64,000 nucleotides of DNA, taken from MED-G105 sp050331095 (GTDB taxonomy: Bacteria; Pseudomonadota; Alphaproteobacteria; Caulobacterales; Parvularculaceae). The stretch covers positions 62,001 to 126,000 of the forward strand of contig JBHJHE010000010.1 in assembly GCA_050331095.1 (NCBI GenBank). The letters run 5' to 3'. The notes under the pieces are model-generated. The model made no database searches, had not been told where the DNA came from, and worked only from the letters and a program-made list of their open reading frames with translations. Positions 17,260 through 25,421 of the stretch are shown one piece after another; positions within the stretch are counted from its first letter, which is position 1; each line of letters starts with the position of its first letter. Made by a program: the position numbers and the translations under genes.

Positions 17260-17928
17260 TCAGGCCAAATTGAAGCGCAGGGCCGCCGCGCCGGCGATCG
17301 GCGCGACGATCAGCGCGCCGACGCTGACGGCGGCGAGGAAGAGGAGCGAGGCGAGGGCGCGCGGGTCGCCCGCCGCGCCTGCTTCGGCCGCGTCGACCCC
17401 GAACACGAGCGTCGGCGCGTAGAGCGGCGCGGTAAGGAGCGTCGTCAGGACCCCGGCCCGGCGGATCGGAAAGGTGAGCGCGCCGACAAGCGCGGCGATG
17501 AGCGACAGGGCGGGCGACCCGAGCGCCAGCGAGGCGATCAGCGGCCCGTAGCCGGCGGCCGGCAGGTTCAGCGTCAGCGCCAGAAGCGGCGCCGTCGCCA
17601 GAAGCGGCAACGCCGCGCCGAGCCAATGCGCCGCGGCTTTGGCGAGGACGAGCGCCGCCAGCGGGTCGACCCGTTGGGCGAGCATGTCGAGAACGCCGTC
17701 GGCGGCGTCGGCGGCGAACAGTCGGTCGATCGACATCATCGCCGCGAGGAGCGCCGCCGCCCAGACGATCGGCGCGGCGATCGCGGCGAGCGCCTCCCGC
17801 TCCGGTCCCACGGCGAAAGCGAAGACGAGGACCGTCAGCGCGAAGTAAAGCAGCGTCTGCGCCGCGCCCGCTTCGCCGACGATGGCGAGGCGCGCGTCCC
17901 GCGCCACGATGGCGGCGACGACCCTCAC
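17260..17928 (-). CDS. ccmB: Heme exporter membrane subunit CcmB
   Basis: Membrane partner of the CcmA ATPase; the CcmABCD complex releases holo-CcmE. It is 222 residues of mostly hydrophobic sequence with the family's arrangement of six membrane segments. The start is the GTG at 17928, which overlaps the TGA of ccmA (GTGA). That gives the standard length, whereas the longer open frame upstream is Arg-rich and unlike the family. Confidence 0.9.
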   Translation of the reverse strand: MRVVAAIVARDARLAIVGEAGAAQTLLYFALTVLVFAFAVGPEREALAAIAAPIVWAAALLAAMMSIDRLFAADAADGVLDMLAQRVDPLAALVLAKAAAHWLGAALPLLATAPLLALTLNLPAAGYGPLIASLALGSPALSLIAALVGALTFPIRRAGVLTTLLTAPLYAPTLVFGVDAAEAGAAGDPRALASLLFLAAVSVGALIVAPIAGAAALRFNLA

Positions 17929-18542
17929 GCCGCGGCGAGGAAAGCGTCGCGCGCGCCGGCGACGGCGAACGGCTCGTGCGTCGCGACAAGCACCGCGCCG
18001 CCGCTCGCGCAATGGTCGGCCACCACGCGTTCGATGCGCTCGCGGTTCGCCGCATCGAGGGACGCCGTCGGCTCGTCGAGAAGCCAGATCGGCCGCCCGG
18101 CGACGATGAGCCGCGCCATCGCGAAACGACGACGTTGGCCGGCGGAGAGCGTCGTCGCCGGTCGACGGCTGAGATCGTCGAGGTCGAGCGCGTCGACGGC
18201 CGCGGCCCGCCGGTCCTGGCCGCCATAGACGCCCGCCCAGAACGCGAGGTTCTCAGCCACGGTCAGCGCGCCCGTGGCGGCGTCCGCATGGCCAAGGAGG
18301 CAGGCGGCGTCGCCGGCGGCGTCGGTTTCGACGCCGGAGGCCAACCGATACCTCACGGCGCCCGCGGCGGGCGGAACGAGCCCGGCGAGCGTGCGCAACA
18401 GGGTGGATTTTCCCGCGCCGTTCGCGCCTCGCAGGATCACGGCGTCGCCCCCGCGCAGGGCGAGATCGACGCCTTCGACCACGGCCCGTGCGCCGCGCGC
18501 GCAGGCGAGCCCCGACGCTTCGAGAAGAACGACGCCGGTCAA
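17925..18542 (-). CDS. ccmA: Heme exporter ATP-binding protein CcmA
   Basis: ABC ATPase driving release of heme-loaded CcmE. Walker A GANGAGKST, ABC signature LSAGQRRRFAMARL, Walker B IWLLDEPTASLD and switch His (VATHEP) are all present. 205 residues. The start codon is TTG, and the four bases TTGA are shared with the stop of ccmD. It is therefore likely read by ribosomes finishing ccmD. Confidence 0.95.
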   Translation of the reverse strand: MTGVVLLEASGLACARGARAVVEGVDLALRGGDAVILRGANGAGKSTLLRTLAGLVPPAAGAVRYRLASGVETDAAGDAACLLGHADAATGALTVAENLAFWAGVYGGQDRRAAAVDALDLDDLSRRPATTLSAGQRRRFAMARLIVAGRPIWLLDEPTASLDAANRERIERVVADHCASGGAVLVATHEPFAVAGARDAFLAAA

Positions 18543-18697
18543 GACGCGGCGTCGCGCTCGAGCTCGGCGAGCCTCGCCCGCGCCCGCCGCGACCGACGGC
18601 GCGCCGCGGCCACGAGCCCGGCAATGGCGACGGCGGAAACGGCGTAGGCGGGCCAGATAAAGGCGGCATGGCCGCCCATTCGTAAAAACTCGATCAT
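18539..18697 (-). CDS. ccmD: Heme exporter accessory protein CcmD
   Basis: Tiny inner-membrane protein of the CcmABCD heme-release complex. The 52 codons give MIEFLRMGGHAAFIWPAYAV at the start, followed by one hydrophobic membrane helix and a charged Arg/Glu-rich tail, the normal CcmD plan. Its stop overlaps the TTG start of ccmA by 4 bases. It is first in the leftward operon, and its 5' end lies 139 bases from the start of divergent ccmF. Confidence 0.9.
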   Translation of the reverse strand: MIEFLRMGGHAAFIWPAYAVSAVAIAGLVAAARRRSRRARARLAELERDAAS

Positions 18698-18836
18698 GGT
18701 CAAACGCTTATGGCCGATCCGCGCGCCTTCGGGTATCGCTTTCGGAGCCCGCCCGCCGCGCGCGGGCGAGCGTAACGTTGTCGCGCCGCCGGCGGATCCG
18801 CCTCGGCTCCCCGAAAAAACGAACTATATCCCCGCC

Positions 18837-20816
18837 ATGCTCGCCGAATTCGGACAAATCGCCCTCATTCTGGCCCTGATGACGGCGGTCGTGCAGGGCG
18901 TCGCCCCGATGGCCGGCGCCGCGACCGGCGACGGCGCGCTCGTCCGGTTCGGGCGCGCAGCGGCGGGGGCGCAGTTTCTCTTCATCGTCGCGGCGTTCGG
19001 CGCGCTGACCTTTCTCCACGCGACGTCCGATTTCTCTGTCGCCAACGTCTTCGAAAACTCCCATTCCGACAAACCATTCGTTTACAAACTGACCGGCGTG
19101 TGGGGCAACCACGAAGGCTCGATGTTGCTTTGGGTCCTGATCCTCGCCGGGTTCGGCGCGGCTTTCGCCGCCTCGCGCCAACCTGGACTGACGCCGGAAC
19201 TCGCGGCGCGGACATCGTCGATCCAGGGCGTCGTCGCGGCCGCGTTTCTCGGGTTCGTCATTTTCACGTCGAACCCGTTCGCCCGCCTGTTTCCAGCGCC
19301 GGACGAGGGACGCGACCTCAACCCGTTGCTTCAGGACCCCGGCCTCGCGATCCACCCGCCGTTCCTTTATCTCGGCTATGTCGGCTTCTCGATCGTCTTC
19401 GCCATGGCGATCGCCGGACTGATCGGCGGTCGGATCGACGAAGCATGGGCGCGCGCCGCGCGACCTTGGGCGCTGGCGTCGAGGGCGTTTCTAACGATCG
19501 GCATCGGCCTCGGCGCATGGTGGGCCTATTACGAGCTCGGCTGGGGCGGCTTCTGGGCCTGGGACCCGGTGGAGAACGCGTCGTTCCTGCCGTGGCTTGC
19601 CGGCGTCGCGCTCATTCACTCCGTACGCGTGACGGAAGTGCGCGGCGCGTTCAAGGCCTGGACGGCGCTGTTGGCGATCCTCGCCTTTTCGCTCAGCCTC
19701 GTCGGCACATTTCTCGTGCGCTCCGGCGTCCTCACCTCCGTGCACGCCTTCGCCGTCGATCCGGCGCGCGGCGCCTACATTCTTCTGATCCTCGCTGCGG
19801 CCGTCGGCGGCGGGCTCGCCCTTTTCGCGTTTCGGGCCCCGGCGCTCTCCACAGCGGCGCGGTTCGACGCCGTGAGCCGCGAAGGCGGGCTCCTCGTCAA
19901 CAACCTCCTGCTCGTCTCGGCGTGCGCCGTCGTCTTCATCGGCACGTTCTACCCGCTGTTCGTCGAAGCGGCCGTCGGCGAGAAGCTCTCCGTCGGGGCG
20001 CCTTACTTCAATCTGGCGTTCACGCCGTTCGTCTTCGTCAGTCTCGCGATGATCGCGCCGGCGACCGCGATCGCCTGGAAGCGCGGCGACCTGCCTGCGA
20101 CCTTGCGCCGCCTGTGGCCCGCGCTCGCGGCGGCGGCGGCGGCGTGCCTCGTCGCGCTGGCCCTGGCGGCGCCGAAAACGATCGCGGCGACGCTCGGAAC
20201 CGGGCTCGCCGTCTGGGCGGGCGCCGGCGTTCTCCTGGACGCGGCGCGGCGGGTGCGGCCACGCGCGCCCGGGGCGCTCGATCGGTTGCGCGCGTTGCCG
20301 CGCAGCTACGCGGCGATGACGTTCGGCCATGTGGGGCTCGCCGTCGTCGCTGTCGGCGTCATCGGCTCGGGCGTGTGGCTGTCCGAGGAGATCGCCTATG
20401 TCGAGCCCGGCGGGTCGATCGCCGTCGGCGGCTACGAAGCGCGCCTCGACGCCGTCGAGCCCCTGCAGGGACCCAATTACGAGGCCGCCGTCGCGTCCTT
20501 CACCATCCTGAAGAACGAGCGAACCGTCCGGCGTATGACGGCCGAGCGGCGGTTCTATCCCGTGCGCGGGATGGCGACGACGGAGGCGGGGGTTTGGACG
20601 ACGCTCGCCGGCGATCTCTATCTCACGCTCGGCGAGCGAAACGCCGAGCGCGGATGGGTCGTGCGCGCCTGGCGACGTCCGCTGACGGTCTGGATGTGGA
20701 TCGGCGCAGGGCTCATCGCCTTTGGCGGCCTCATCGGCGCCTTCGGCGCGCCGCGATTGGCCGCGCTGGCCAGGGGCCGGCGGACGACGCCTGCGGGCGC
20801 GGAGGCGTCGGCGTGA
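18837..20816 (+). CDS. ccmF: Cytochrome c heme lyase subunit CcmF
   Basis: Large polytopic protein that attaches heme from CcmE to apocytochrome c. Seen: GNHEGSMLLWVLIL, the QDPGLAIHPPFLYLG segment, and the tryptophan-rich WGGFWAWDPVENASF. 659 residues, normal for the family. ATG at 18837 is the first Met before conserved sequence. Its TGA overlaps the GTG of ccmG. Confidence 0.97.
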   Translation: MLAEFGQIALILALMTAVVQGVAPMAGAATGDGALVRFGRAAAGAQFLFIVAAFGALTFLHATSDFSVANVFENSHSDKPFVYKLTGVWGNHEGSMLLWVLILAGFGAAFAASRQPGLTPELAARTSSIQGVVAAAFLGFVIFTSNPFARLFPAPDEGRDLNPLLQDPGLAIHPPFLYLGYVGFSIVFAMAIAGLIGGRIDEAWARAARPWALASRAFLTIGIGLGAWWAYYELGWGGFWAWDPVENASFLPWLAGVALIHSVRVTEVRGAFKAWTALLAILAFSLSLVGTFLVRSGVLTSVHAFAVDPARGAYILLILAAAVGGGLALFAFRAPALSTAARFDAVSREGGLLVNNLLLVSACAVVFIGTFYPLFVEAAVGEKLSVGAPYFNLAFTPFVFVSLAMIAPATAIAWKRGDLPATLRRLWPALAAAAAACLVALALAAPKTIAATLGTGLAVWAGAGVLLDAARRVRPRAPGALDRLRALPRSYAAMTFGHVGLAVVAVGVIGSGVWLSEEIAYVEPGGSIAVGGYEARLDAVEPLQGPNYEAAVASFTILKNERTVRRMTAERRFYPVRGMATTEAGVWTTLAGDLYLTLGERNAERGWVVRAWRRPLTVWMWIGAGLIAFGGLIGAFGAPRLAALARGRRTTPAGAEASA

Positions 20817-21358
20817 AGCGCGTTCTCTTCGCCGCGCCGCTTATCGCGTTCGCGTCCATCGTCGCGGCGTTCGCCGTCGGCCTGCGGCGCGATCCTTCGT
20901 ACGCGCCGTCAATGCTTATCGATCGTCCCGCGCCGGCGTTCGACCTGCCGGCCAGCGAGGGGCGCGGCGGGACGGGCTTCTCCAGTTTGGACCTCGCCGG
21001 CGGCGTTTCGCTGGTGAACGTATTCGGCTCGTGGTGCGTGTCGTGCGCCGTCGAACACCCGGTGCTCCTGCGCATCGAGGCGGAGGGCCTCGCGCCGATC
21101 CATGGGCTGAACTGGAAAGACCCGCCGGGCGCCGGGGCCGCCTGGCTCGCGCGCCATGGCGATCCCTACGCCCTCGTCGGCGACGACGCGGCCGGCCGCG
21201 TCGCAATCGACTACGGGGTCACCGGCGCGCCGGAGACGTTCGTCGTCGACGCCGCCGGCCGCATCCGCCACAAACATGTCGGCCCGATCGACGAGCAGAC
21301 GTGGGAGGGCGTCCTGAAGCCGATGATCGAGGACTTAAAACGTGCGTCCGCGTCGTAG
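20813..21358 (+). CDS. ccmG: Thiol:disulfide interchange protein CcmG/DsbE
   Basis: Membrane-anchored periplasmic thioredoxin that reduces the CXXCH Cys of apocytochrome c. An N-terminal membrane anchor is followed by a thioredoxin domain with active site WCVSC and the cis-Pro region GVTGAPETFVVD. 181 residues. The GTG start overlaps the ccmF stop. Confidence 0.96.
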   Translation: MKRVLFAAPLIAFASIVAAFAVGLRRDPSYAPSMLIDRPAPAFDLPASEGRGGTGFSSLDLAGGVSLVNVFGSWCVSCAVEHPVLLRIEAEGLAPIHGLNWKDPPGAGAAWLARHGDPYALVGDDAAGRVAIDYGVTGAPETFVVDAAGRIRHKHVGPIDEQTWEGVLKPMIEDLKRASAS

Positions 21359-21800
21359 TTTCGCCGCCATGGCGCTGATTGCGGTTCTCGCCGGCGCGGC
21401 TTCGGCGGCGGATCCCGACGAAGCGCTCTCGGACCCGGCCCTGGAGGCGCGCGCGCGGGCGATCGGCCGTGAACTGAGGTGCGTCGTCTGTCAGAGCCAG
21501 AGCATCGCCGACAGCGATGCGCCGCTTGCGCGCGACCTGCGATTGCTCGTTCGTGAACGCCTGGTCGCTGGCGACACCGACGCCGAGGCGCGCGACTACG
21601 TCGTAAACCGTTATGGTGAGTACGTCTTGTTGAAGCCGCGCTTCGGCCCCGCGACGGCGGCTATGTGGCTCGCCCCGGCGGATGGGCTAGGGCTCGCGGC
21701 GGTCGCCTGGGTCGCAAGCGTCGGCCGCCGCCGCTCGGCCGCAGCGCCCGCGCTCAGCGACGAAGAACAACGCGCCGTCGACGAATTGTTGTCGTCGTGA
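21342..21800 (+). CDS. ccmH: Cytochrome c-type biogenesis protein CcmH (CycL)
   Basis: Periplasmic thioredox protein of the heme lyase complex. Signal sequence ending AASAAD, active-site motif RCVVCQSQSIADSDAPLARD, and a C-terminal membrane segment. 152 residues. It starts with GTG inside the last 17 bases of ccmG, and its stop overlaps ccmI by GTGA. Confidence 0.95.
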   Translation: MRPRRSFAAMALIAVLAGAASAADPDEALSDPALEARARAIGRELRCVVCQSQSIADSDAPLARDLRLLVRERLVAGDTDAEARDYVVNRYGEYVLLKPRFGPATAAMWLAPADGLGLAAVAWVASVGRRRSAAAPALSDEEQRAVDELLSS

Positions 21801-22726
21801 CGATCGGGTTCCTGTTTGGCGCAGCGCTTCTCGTCGTCTTGTTTCTCGCGCTTTTGCTGCCGCCCTTGCTAAGGCCGCCGTCGACGTCGACGTCGACGCT
21901 GGCGCCTCGAGACGATGCGGCCGCGGCGTCCTTACGCGCACGCCTTGACGAAATCGCCGCCGACGCCCGCGCCGGCCTGCTCTCCGAAGACGCGGCCGAA
22001 GAGGCGCCGCGGGAGGCGAAGCGCGACGCCCTTGCGGCGGTTTCGGCGGGCGGCGCATTGGAGAAGGCCGGGTCTGGGAAGGCCGGGTCGGGGAAAGCTG
22101 GGGCGGCCCCGCGCCTGCGTCTTGCGACCGTGGCCGCCGTGCTGCTTGCGCCTCTTCTCGGCGCGTTCGTCTACGCGAAGGTCGGCGCGCCGGCCCAGCG
22201 CGCGGCGATCGTCGCAGCGACCCCGCCAACGCCGGCCGATGCTGCGGCGATCGCCGACCTCGATCCGGACGCACGACGCGCCGCCATCGAAAACATGGTC
22301 GGCGGTCTCGCCGCGCGCCTCGAGGCGAACGCCGACGATCTCAACGGCTGGCGGATGCTCGCCCGATCGCAGGCCGTGCTCGGACGGTTCGACGCCAGCA
22401 TCGAGAGCTACGCCCGCGTCGTCGAGCTATCGGACGGCGCGCTCGACGATCTGCGCGCGCTAGCGAACGCCCACGTCGCCCGGGTGACGGCCGCGGGCGG
22501 CGACGGCTTTCCGGAGAGCGCCGAGTTCGAGGCCGTCTTGGACGCGATCGAGGCGTCGGCGCCGGACGATCCATTCGCCCTATACTATCGGGGCGGGCTC
22601 GAACGCGCGCGGGGCGAACCGGCGCGCGCGGCGGCCGCATGGCGGCGACTTCTCGATGGAATGCCGGCGGACGAACCGGCGCGCGCGACGCTCGAAGGCC
22701 TGATCGCCGAGGTTGAGGCCGGCTGA
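21797..22726 (+). CDS. ccmI: Cytochrome c-type biogenesis protein CcmI (CycH)
   Basis: Apocytochrome chaperone of the heme lyase complex, with two membrane helices and periplasmic TPR repeats. Here two hydrophobic segments (about 1-22 and 105-125) are followed by TPR-like helices (for example WRMLARSQAVLGRFDASIES). 309 residues. The linker between the two helices contains a tandem GSGKAG repeat, also visible as a DNA repeat near 22070-22105. Last gene of the rightward ccmFGHI operon. Confidence 0.92.
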   Translation: MTIGFLFGAALLVVLFLALLLPPLLRPPSTSTSTLAPRDDAAAASLRARLDEIAADARAGLLSEDAAEEAPREAKRDALAAVSAGGALEKAGSGKAGSGKAGAAPRLRLATVAAVLLAPLLGAFVYAKVGAPAQRAAIVAATPPTPADAAAIADLDPDARRAAIENMVGGLAARLEANADDLNGWRMLARSQAVLGRFDASIESYARVVELSDGALDDLRALANAHVARVTAAGGDGFPESAEFEAVLDAIEASAPDDPFALYYRGGLERARGEPARAAAAWRRLLDGMPADEPARATLEGLIAEVEAG

Positions 22727-22761
22727 CCCGCACCGGGTCAGCGCGCGGATCGCCGCTCTCT

Positions 22762-22779
22762 GCTGCAATCGATTGCAGC
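22762..22779. promoter_or_regulatory. LacI-type operator upstream of the sugar transporter gene
   Basis: Perfect 18-bp palindrome GCTGCAATCGATTGCAGC with a central CG, the symmetry used by LacI-family repressors. The core TGCAATCGATTGCA recurs at 25330-25349 upstream of the TonB-dependent receptor. A LacI-type gene lies between the two. It is 74 bases before the transporter start. Binding by that repressor is inferred. Confidence 0.75.
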
Positions 22780-22853
22780 TTGCCCGCGCGCTGGTAGAGT
22801 GCCGGCTGACGAAAGACCTGCGCCGCAAGCGGGCGATCCCGGGAGGAAGGCTT

Positions 22854-24188
22854 ATGTCCGAGACGGCGAGCAAGCCGCGTCTGTCGCTCTGGCGCATCGT
22901 CGAGATGAACGTCGGCTTCTTCGGCCTGCAGTTCAGCTTCGGGCTGCAGCAGGCGAATATGGGGCCGATCTACGGTTATCTCGGCGCCGACGAGGCGACG
23001 ATGCCTCTTTTATGGCTGGCCGGTCCGATGACCGGCCTCATCGTGCAGCCGATCATCGGCGCCATGAGCGACCGCACGACGTCGAAGTACGGTCGGCGCA
23101 CGCCCTATTTCCTCATTGGCGCGGTGCTGTGTTCGCTCAGCCTTTTCGCGATGCCGTACAGCTCGGCCTTGTGGGTCGCGGCGTCGCTGTTGTGGATCCT
23201 CGACGCCGGCAACAACATCACGATGGAGCCCTATCGCGCCTACGTCGCGGATCGGCTCGCGCCCGATCAGCGGTCCGTAGGGTTCCTGACGCAAAGCGCG
23301 TTCACGGGCCTCGCGCAGACCCTGTCCTATCTCGCGCCTACGCTCCTGGCGGCCGTCGTCGACCGCAACGTTCTCGATCCGAACGGCGTCCCCGTCATCG
23401 TGCGGATCGCCTTCGTCGTCGGGGCGGTCCTGTCGATTTCGACGATCGTCTACTCCGTCCGGCGCGTGCCGGAACTGCCTTTGTCGGACGCCGAAAAGGC
23501 CGCCATGGCGGGCAAGAAGCTCACCGTCGGCGAGACCTTGGGCGAGGTGGCCGACGCGATCCGCGACATGCCGAAAGCGATGAAACAGCTCGGCGCCGCG
23601 ATGTTCTGCCAATGGTACGCGATGTTCATCTACTGGCAGTTCGTGGCCTTCGCGCTGGCGAAATCGCTCTACGGCGCGGAAGGGGCGGGCACGGAAGGGT
23701 TTCGCGACGCGGCGCTCGTCGTCGGACAGATCGGCGCGTTCTACAACGCCGTCGCTTTCGTCTGCGCGCTGGGGCTCATTCCGGTCGTGCGCCGCCTCGG
23801 CGCGCGGCCGGCGCACGCCGTTTGCCTGTCGGCGTCGGGCCTCGCCATGCTCGCGATCCCCGCGATCGGCGATCGGGCGCTGCTCTTCATCCCGATGCTC
23901 GGCATCGGGCTGGGGTGGGCCGGGATGATGGGAAACACCTATATCATGCTCGCGAACACGATCCCGCCGGAGCGCAACGGGGTTTATATGGGCATCTTCA
24001 ACATGTTCATCGTCGTGCCGATGCTGATCGAAACGTTGACGATGCCGCTCATCTACGGGCCGCTCCTTGGCGGCGAGGCGGGCCACGCGTTGCGTTTCGC
24101 CGGCGCGCTGATGCTGCTAGGCGCAATCGCGACGATGCGCGTGGACGCGCCGCGCGCGGCGCCTCGCGCCATGGCGGCGAGCGGCTGA
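22854..24188 (+). CDS. MFS sugar transporter, glycoside/sucrose type
   Basis: Twelve-helix major facilitator protein resembling the GPH and plant-like sucrose transporters and the SuxC transporters of Xanthomonas. The loop between helices 2 and 3 is SDRTTSKYGRRTPYF, and the family motif EPYRAYVADR occurs in helix 4-5. 444 residues; start ATG at 22854 with GGAGG at 22842-22846. Gene context (amylosucrase-like enzyme, fructokinase, receptor) makes sucrose the likely substrate. It is co-oriented with the repressor gene 21 bases downstream. Confidence 0.88.
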   Translation: MSETASKPRLSLWRIVEMNVGFFGLQFSFGLQQANMGPIYGYLGADEATMPLLWLAGPMTGLIVQPIIGAMSDRTTSKYGRRTPYFLIGAVLCSLSLFAMPYSSALWVAASLLWILDAGNNITMEPYRAYVADRLAPDQRSVGFLTQSAFTGLAQTLSYLAPTLLAAVVDRNVLDPNGVPVIVRIAFVVGAVLSISTIVYSVRRVPELPLSDAEKAAMAGKKLTVGETLGEVADAIRDMPKAMKQLGAAMFCQWYAMFIYWQFVAFALAKSLYGAEGAGTEGFRDAALVVGQIGAFYNAVAFVCALGLIPVVRRLGARPAHAVCLSASGLAMLAIPAIGDRALLFIPMLGIGLGWAGMMGNTYIMLANTIPPERNGVYMGIFNMFIVVPMLIETLTMPLIYGPLLGGEAGHALRFAGALMLLGAIATMRVDAPRAAPRAMAASG

Positions 24189-24209
24189 GGGAGTTGGATC
24201 TCGGGGGAG

Positions 24210-25244
24210 ATGACGCAAGCGACGCCGAACGGCGACTTAACGATGGCCGATCTCGCGCGCATGGCCGGCGTGTCGGAATCCACCGTATCGCGCGCGCTCG
24301 CGGGCTCGCCGCTCGTCGCGGAGAAAACGCGCCTCAGGATCGTCGAGCTCGCCAAGGCCGCTTCTTACACCGTCAACGAAAGCGCGCGGAACTTCCGCCA
24401 GAAGAAAGCGCGCACCATCGAGGTCGTGATCCCGCTGGAAAGCCACCACCGGGCGCGCATTTCCGATCCATTTTTCCTGGACCTGATCGGCGCGCTGTCG
24501 GACGCGCTGCCGCGCCGACGCCACGATATGCTGCTGTCGACGGTGCCGCCCTGGTCGACGGGCGAGCGGAGCAATCCGCTGATTTCGGGCCGGGCCGACG
24601 GCGTCGTCGTCGTCGGCCAGGGCCGCAACCGGTCGAACCTGCGCGCGTTCGCGCGAGCCAACCCGCGCGTCGTGGTCTGGGGCGGGCAGGTGGACGACGA
24701 TTACGCCGTCGTCGGCAGCGACAACCGGCTCGGCGGACGGCTGGCGACCGATCACCTCCTGGCGATCGGTCGTCGGCGGATCGCCTTCATGGGCGACGTG
24801 GCGCTGCCGGAAATCAAGCTTCGCCATGACGGTTACGTTGAGGCGCTCGTCGAGGCCGGGGCGGCCGCCGACCCGGCGCTGACGATCAACGCGCCGTTCG
24901 ATTTCCAGGACGCTAACGCCTTCGCCGACCGGTTCGTCGCCGGCGGGGCGCGCTTCGACGCCGTCGTCGCCGCGAGCGACGTCATCGCCGTGGGCGCGAT
25001 CCTGGCGTTGCGCAATCGCGGCGTCAGCGTGCCTGGCGACGTTTCGATCGTCGGCTATGACGACATCCACTCGGCGGCCTGGTACAGCCCGCCGCTCACG
25101 ACCGTCAGCCAGTTCATCCACCGCGGGGGCGAGGCGCTCGTCGACGCGCTCTTCGACATCATCGACGGCGCGCCGCCGACCTCGCGCACATTGCGGCCGG
25201 AGCTGATCGTGCGCCAGTCATGCGGCGGCGCGGCCGGCCGCTGA
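24210..25244 (+). CDS. LacI-family transcriptional repressor
   Basis: N-terminal helix-turn-helix with the family pattern TMADLARMAGVSESTVSRAL, hinge, then a periplasmic-binding-protein-like sugar domain (GSDNRLGGRLATDHLL, VVAASDVIAVG, SIVGYDDI). 344 residues. The ATG at 24210 directly follows GGGGGAG, so initiation could instead be at the ATG at 24243, just before the HTH. It probably represses its own transcript with the transporter and the receptor operon through the two palindromes, with sucrose or a derivative as inducer. Confidence 0.92.
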   Translation: MTQATPNGDLTMADLARMAGVSESTVSRALAGSPLVAEKTRLRIVELAKAASYTVNESARNFRQKKARTIEVVIPLESHHRARISDPFFLDLIGALSDALPRRRHDMLLSTVPPWSTGERSNPLISGRADGVVVVGQGRNRSNLRAFARANPRVVVWGGQVDDDYAVVGSDNRLGGRLATDHLLAIGRRRIAFMGDVALPEIKLRHDGYVEALVEAGAAADPALTINAPFDFQDANAFADRFVAGGARFDAVVAASDVIAVGAILALRNRGVSVPGDVSIVGYDDIHSAAWYSPPLTTVSQFIHRGGEALVDALFDIIDGAPPTSRTLRPELIVRQSCGGAAGR

Positions 25245-25329
25245 CGTCGGTGCGGCGCCGCACGGCGCTGGCAAATTTGCAACATCGCGCAGATTCCCAT
25301 CGCGGGTGACGCGTCTCACTGCAGCGACG

Positions 25330-25349
25330 GATTGCAATCGATTGCAATC
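25330..25349. promoter_or_regulatory. LacI-type operator upstream of the TonB-dependent receptor
   Basis: Perfect 20-bp palindrome GATTGCAATCGATTGCAATC sharing the 14-bp core with the site at 22762-22779. It ends 72 bases before the receptor start codon. A shorter 10-bp palindrome, GCAAATTTGC, lies at 25271-25280 and may be part of the same control region. Promoter boxes could not be assigned with confidence. Confidence 0.75.
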
Positions 25350-25421
25350 TGTGGCGTTCGATACAGCGCTAGAGAGCGTTCGTCATCGAAATCGAGCGCC
25401 GCCGCAGTGGGAGGACTTCTC

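Noticed and set aside
19100..20812. Long + strand frame overlapping ccmF ahead of ccmG
   Set aside because: Only the part from 20813 is a real protein (CcmG). The rest is Arg-rich shadow of ccmF.
22070..22105. Possible CRISPR or mobile repeat at the short tandem repeat in ccmI
   Set aside because: It is a two-unit GSGKAG coding repeat in a linker. No spacers, insertion sequence ends or cas genes occur anywhere in the window.
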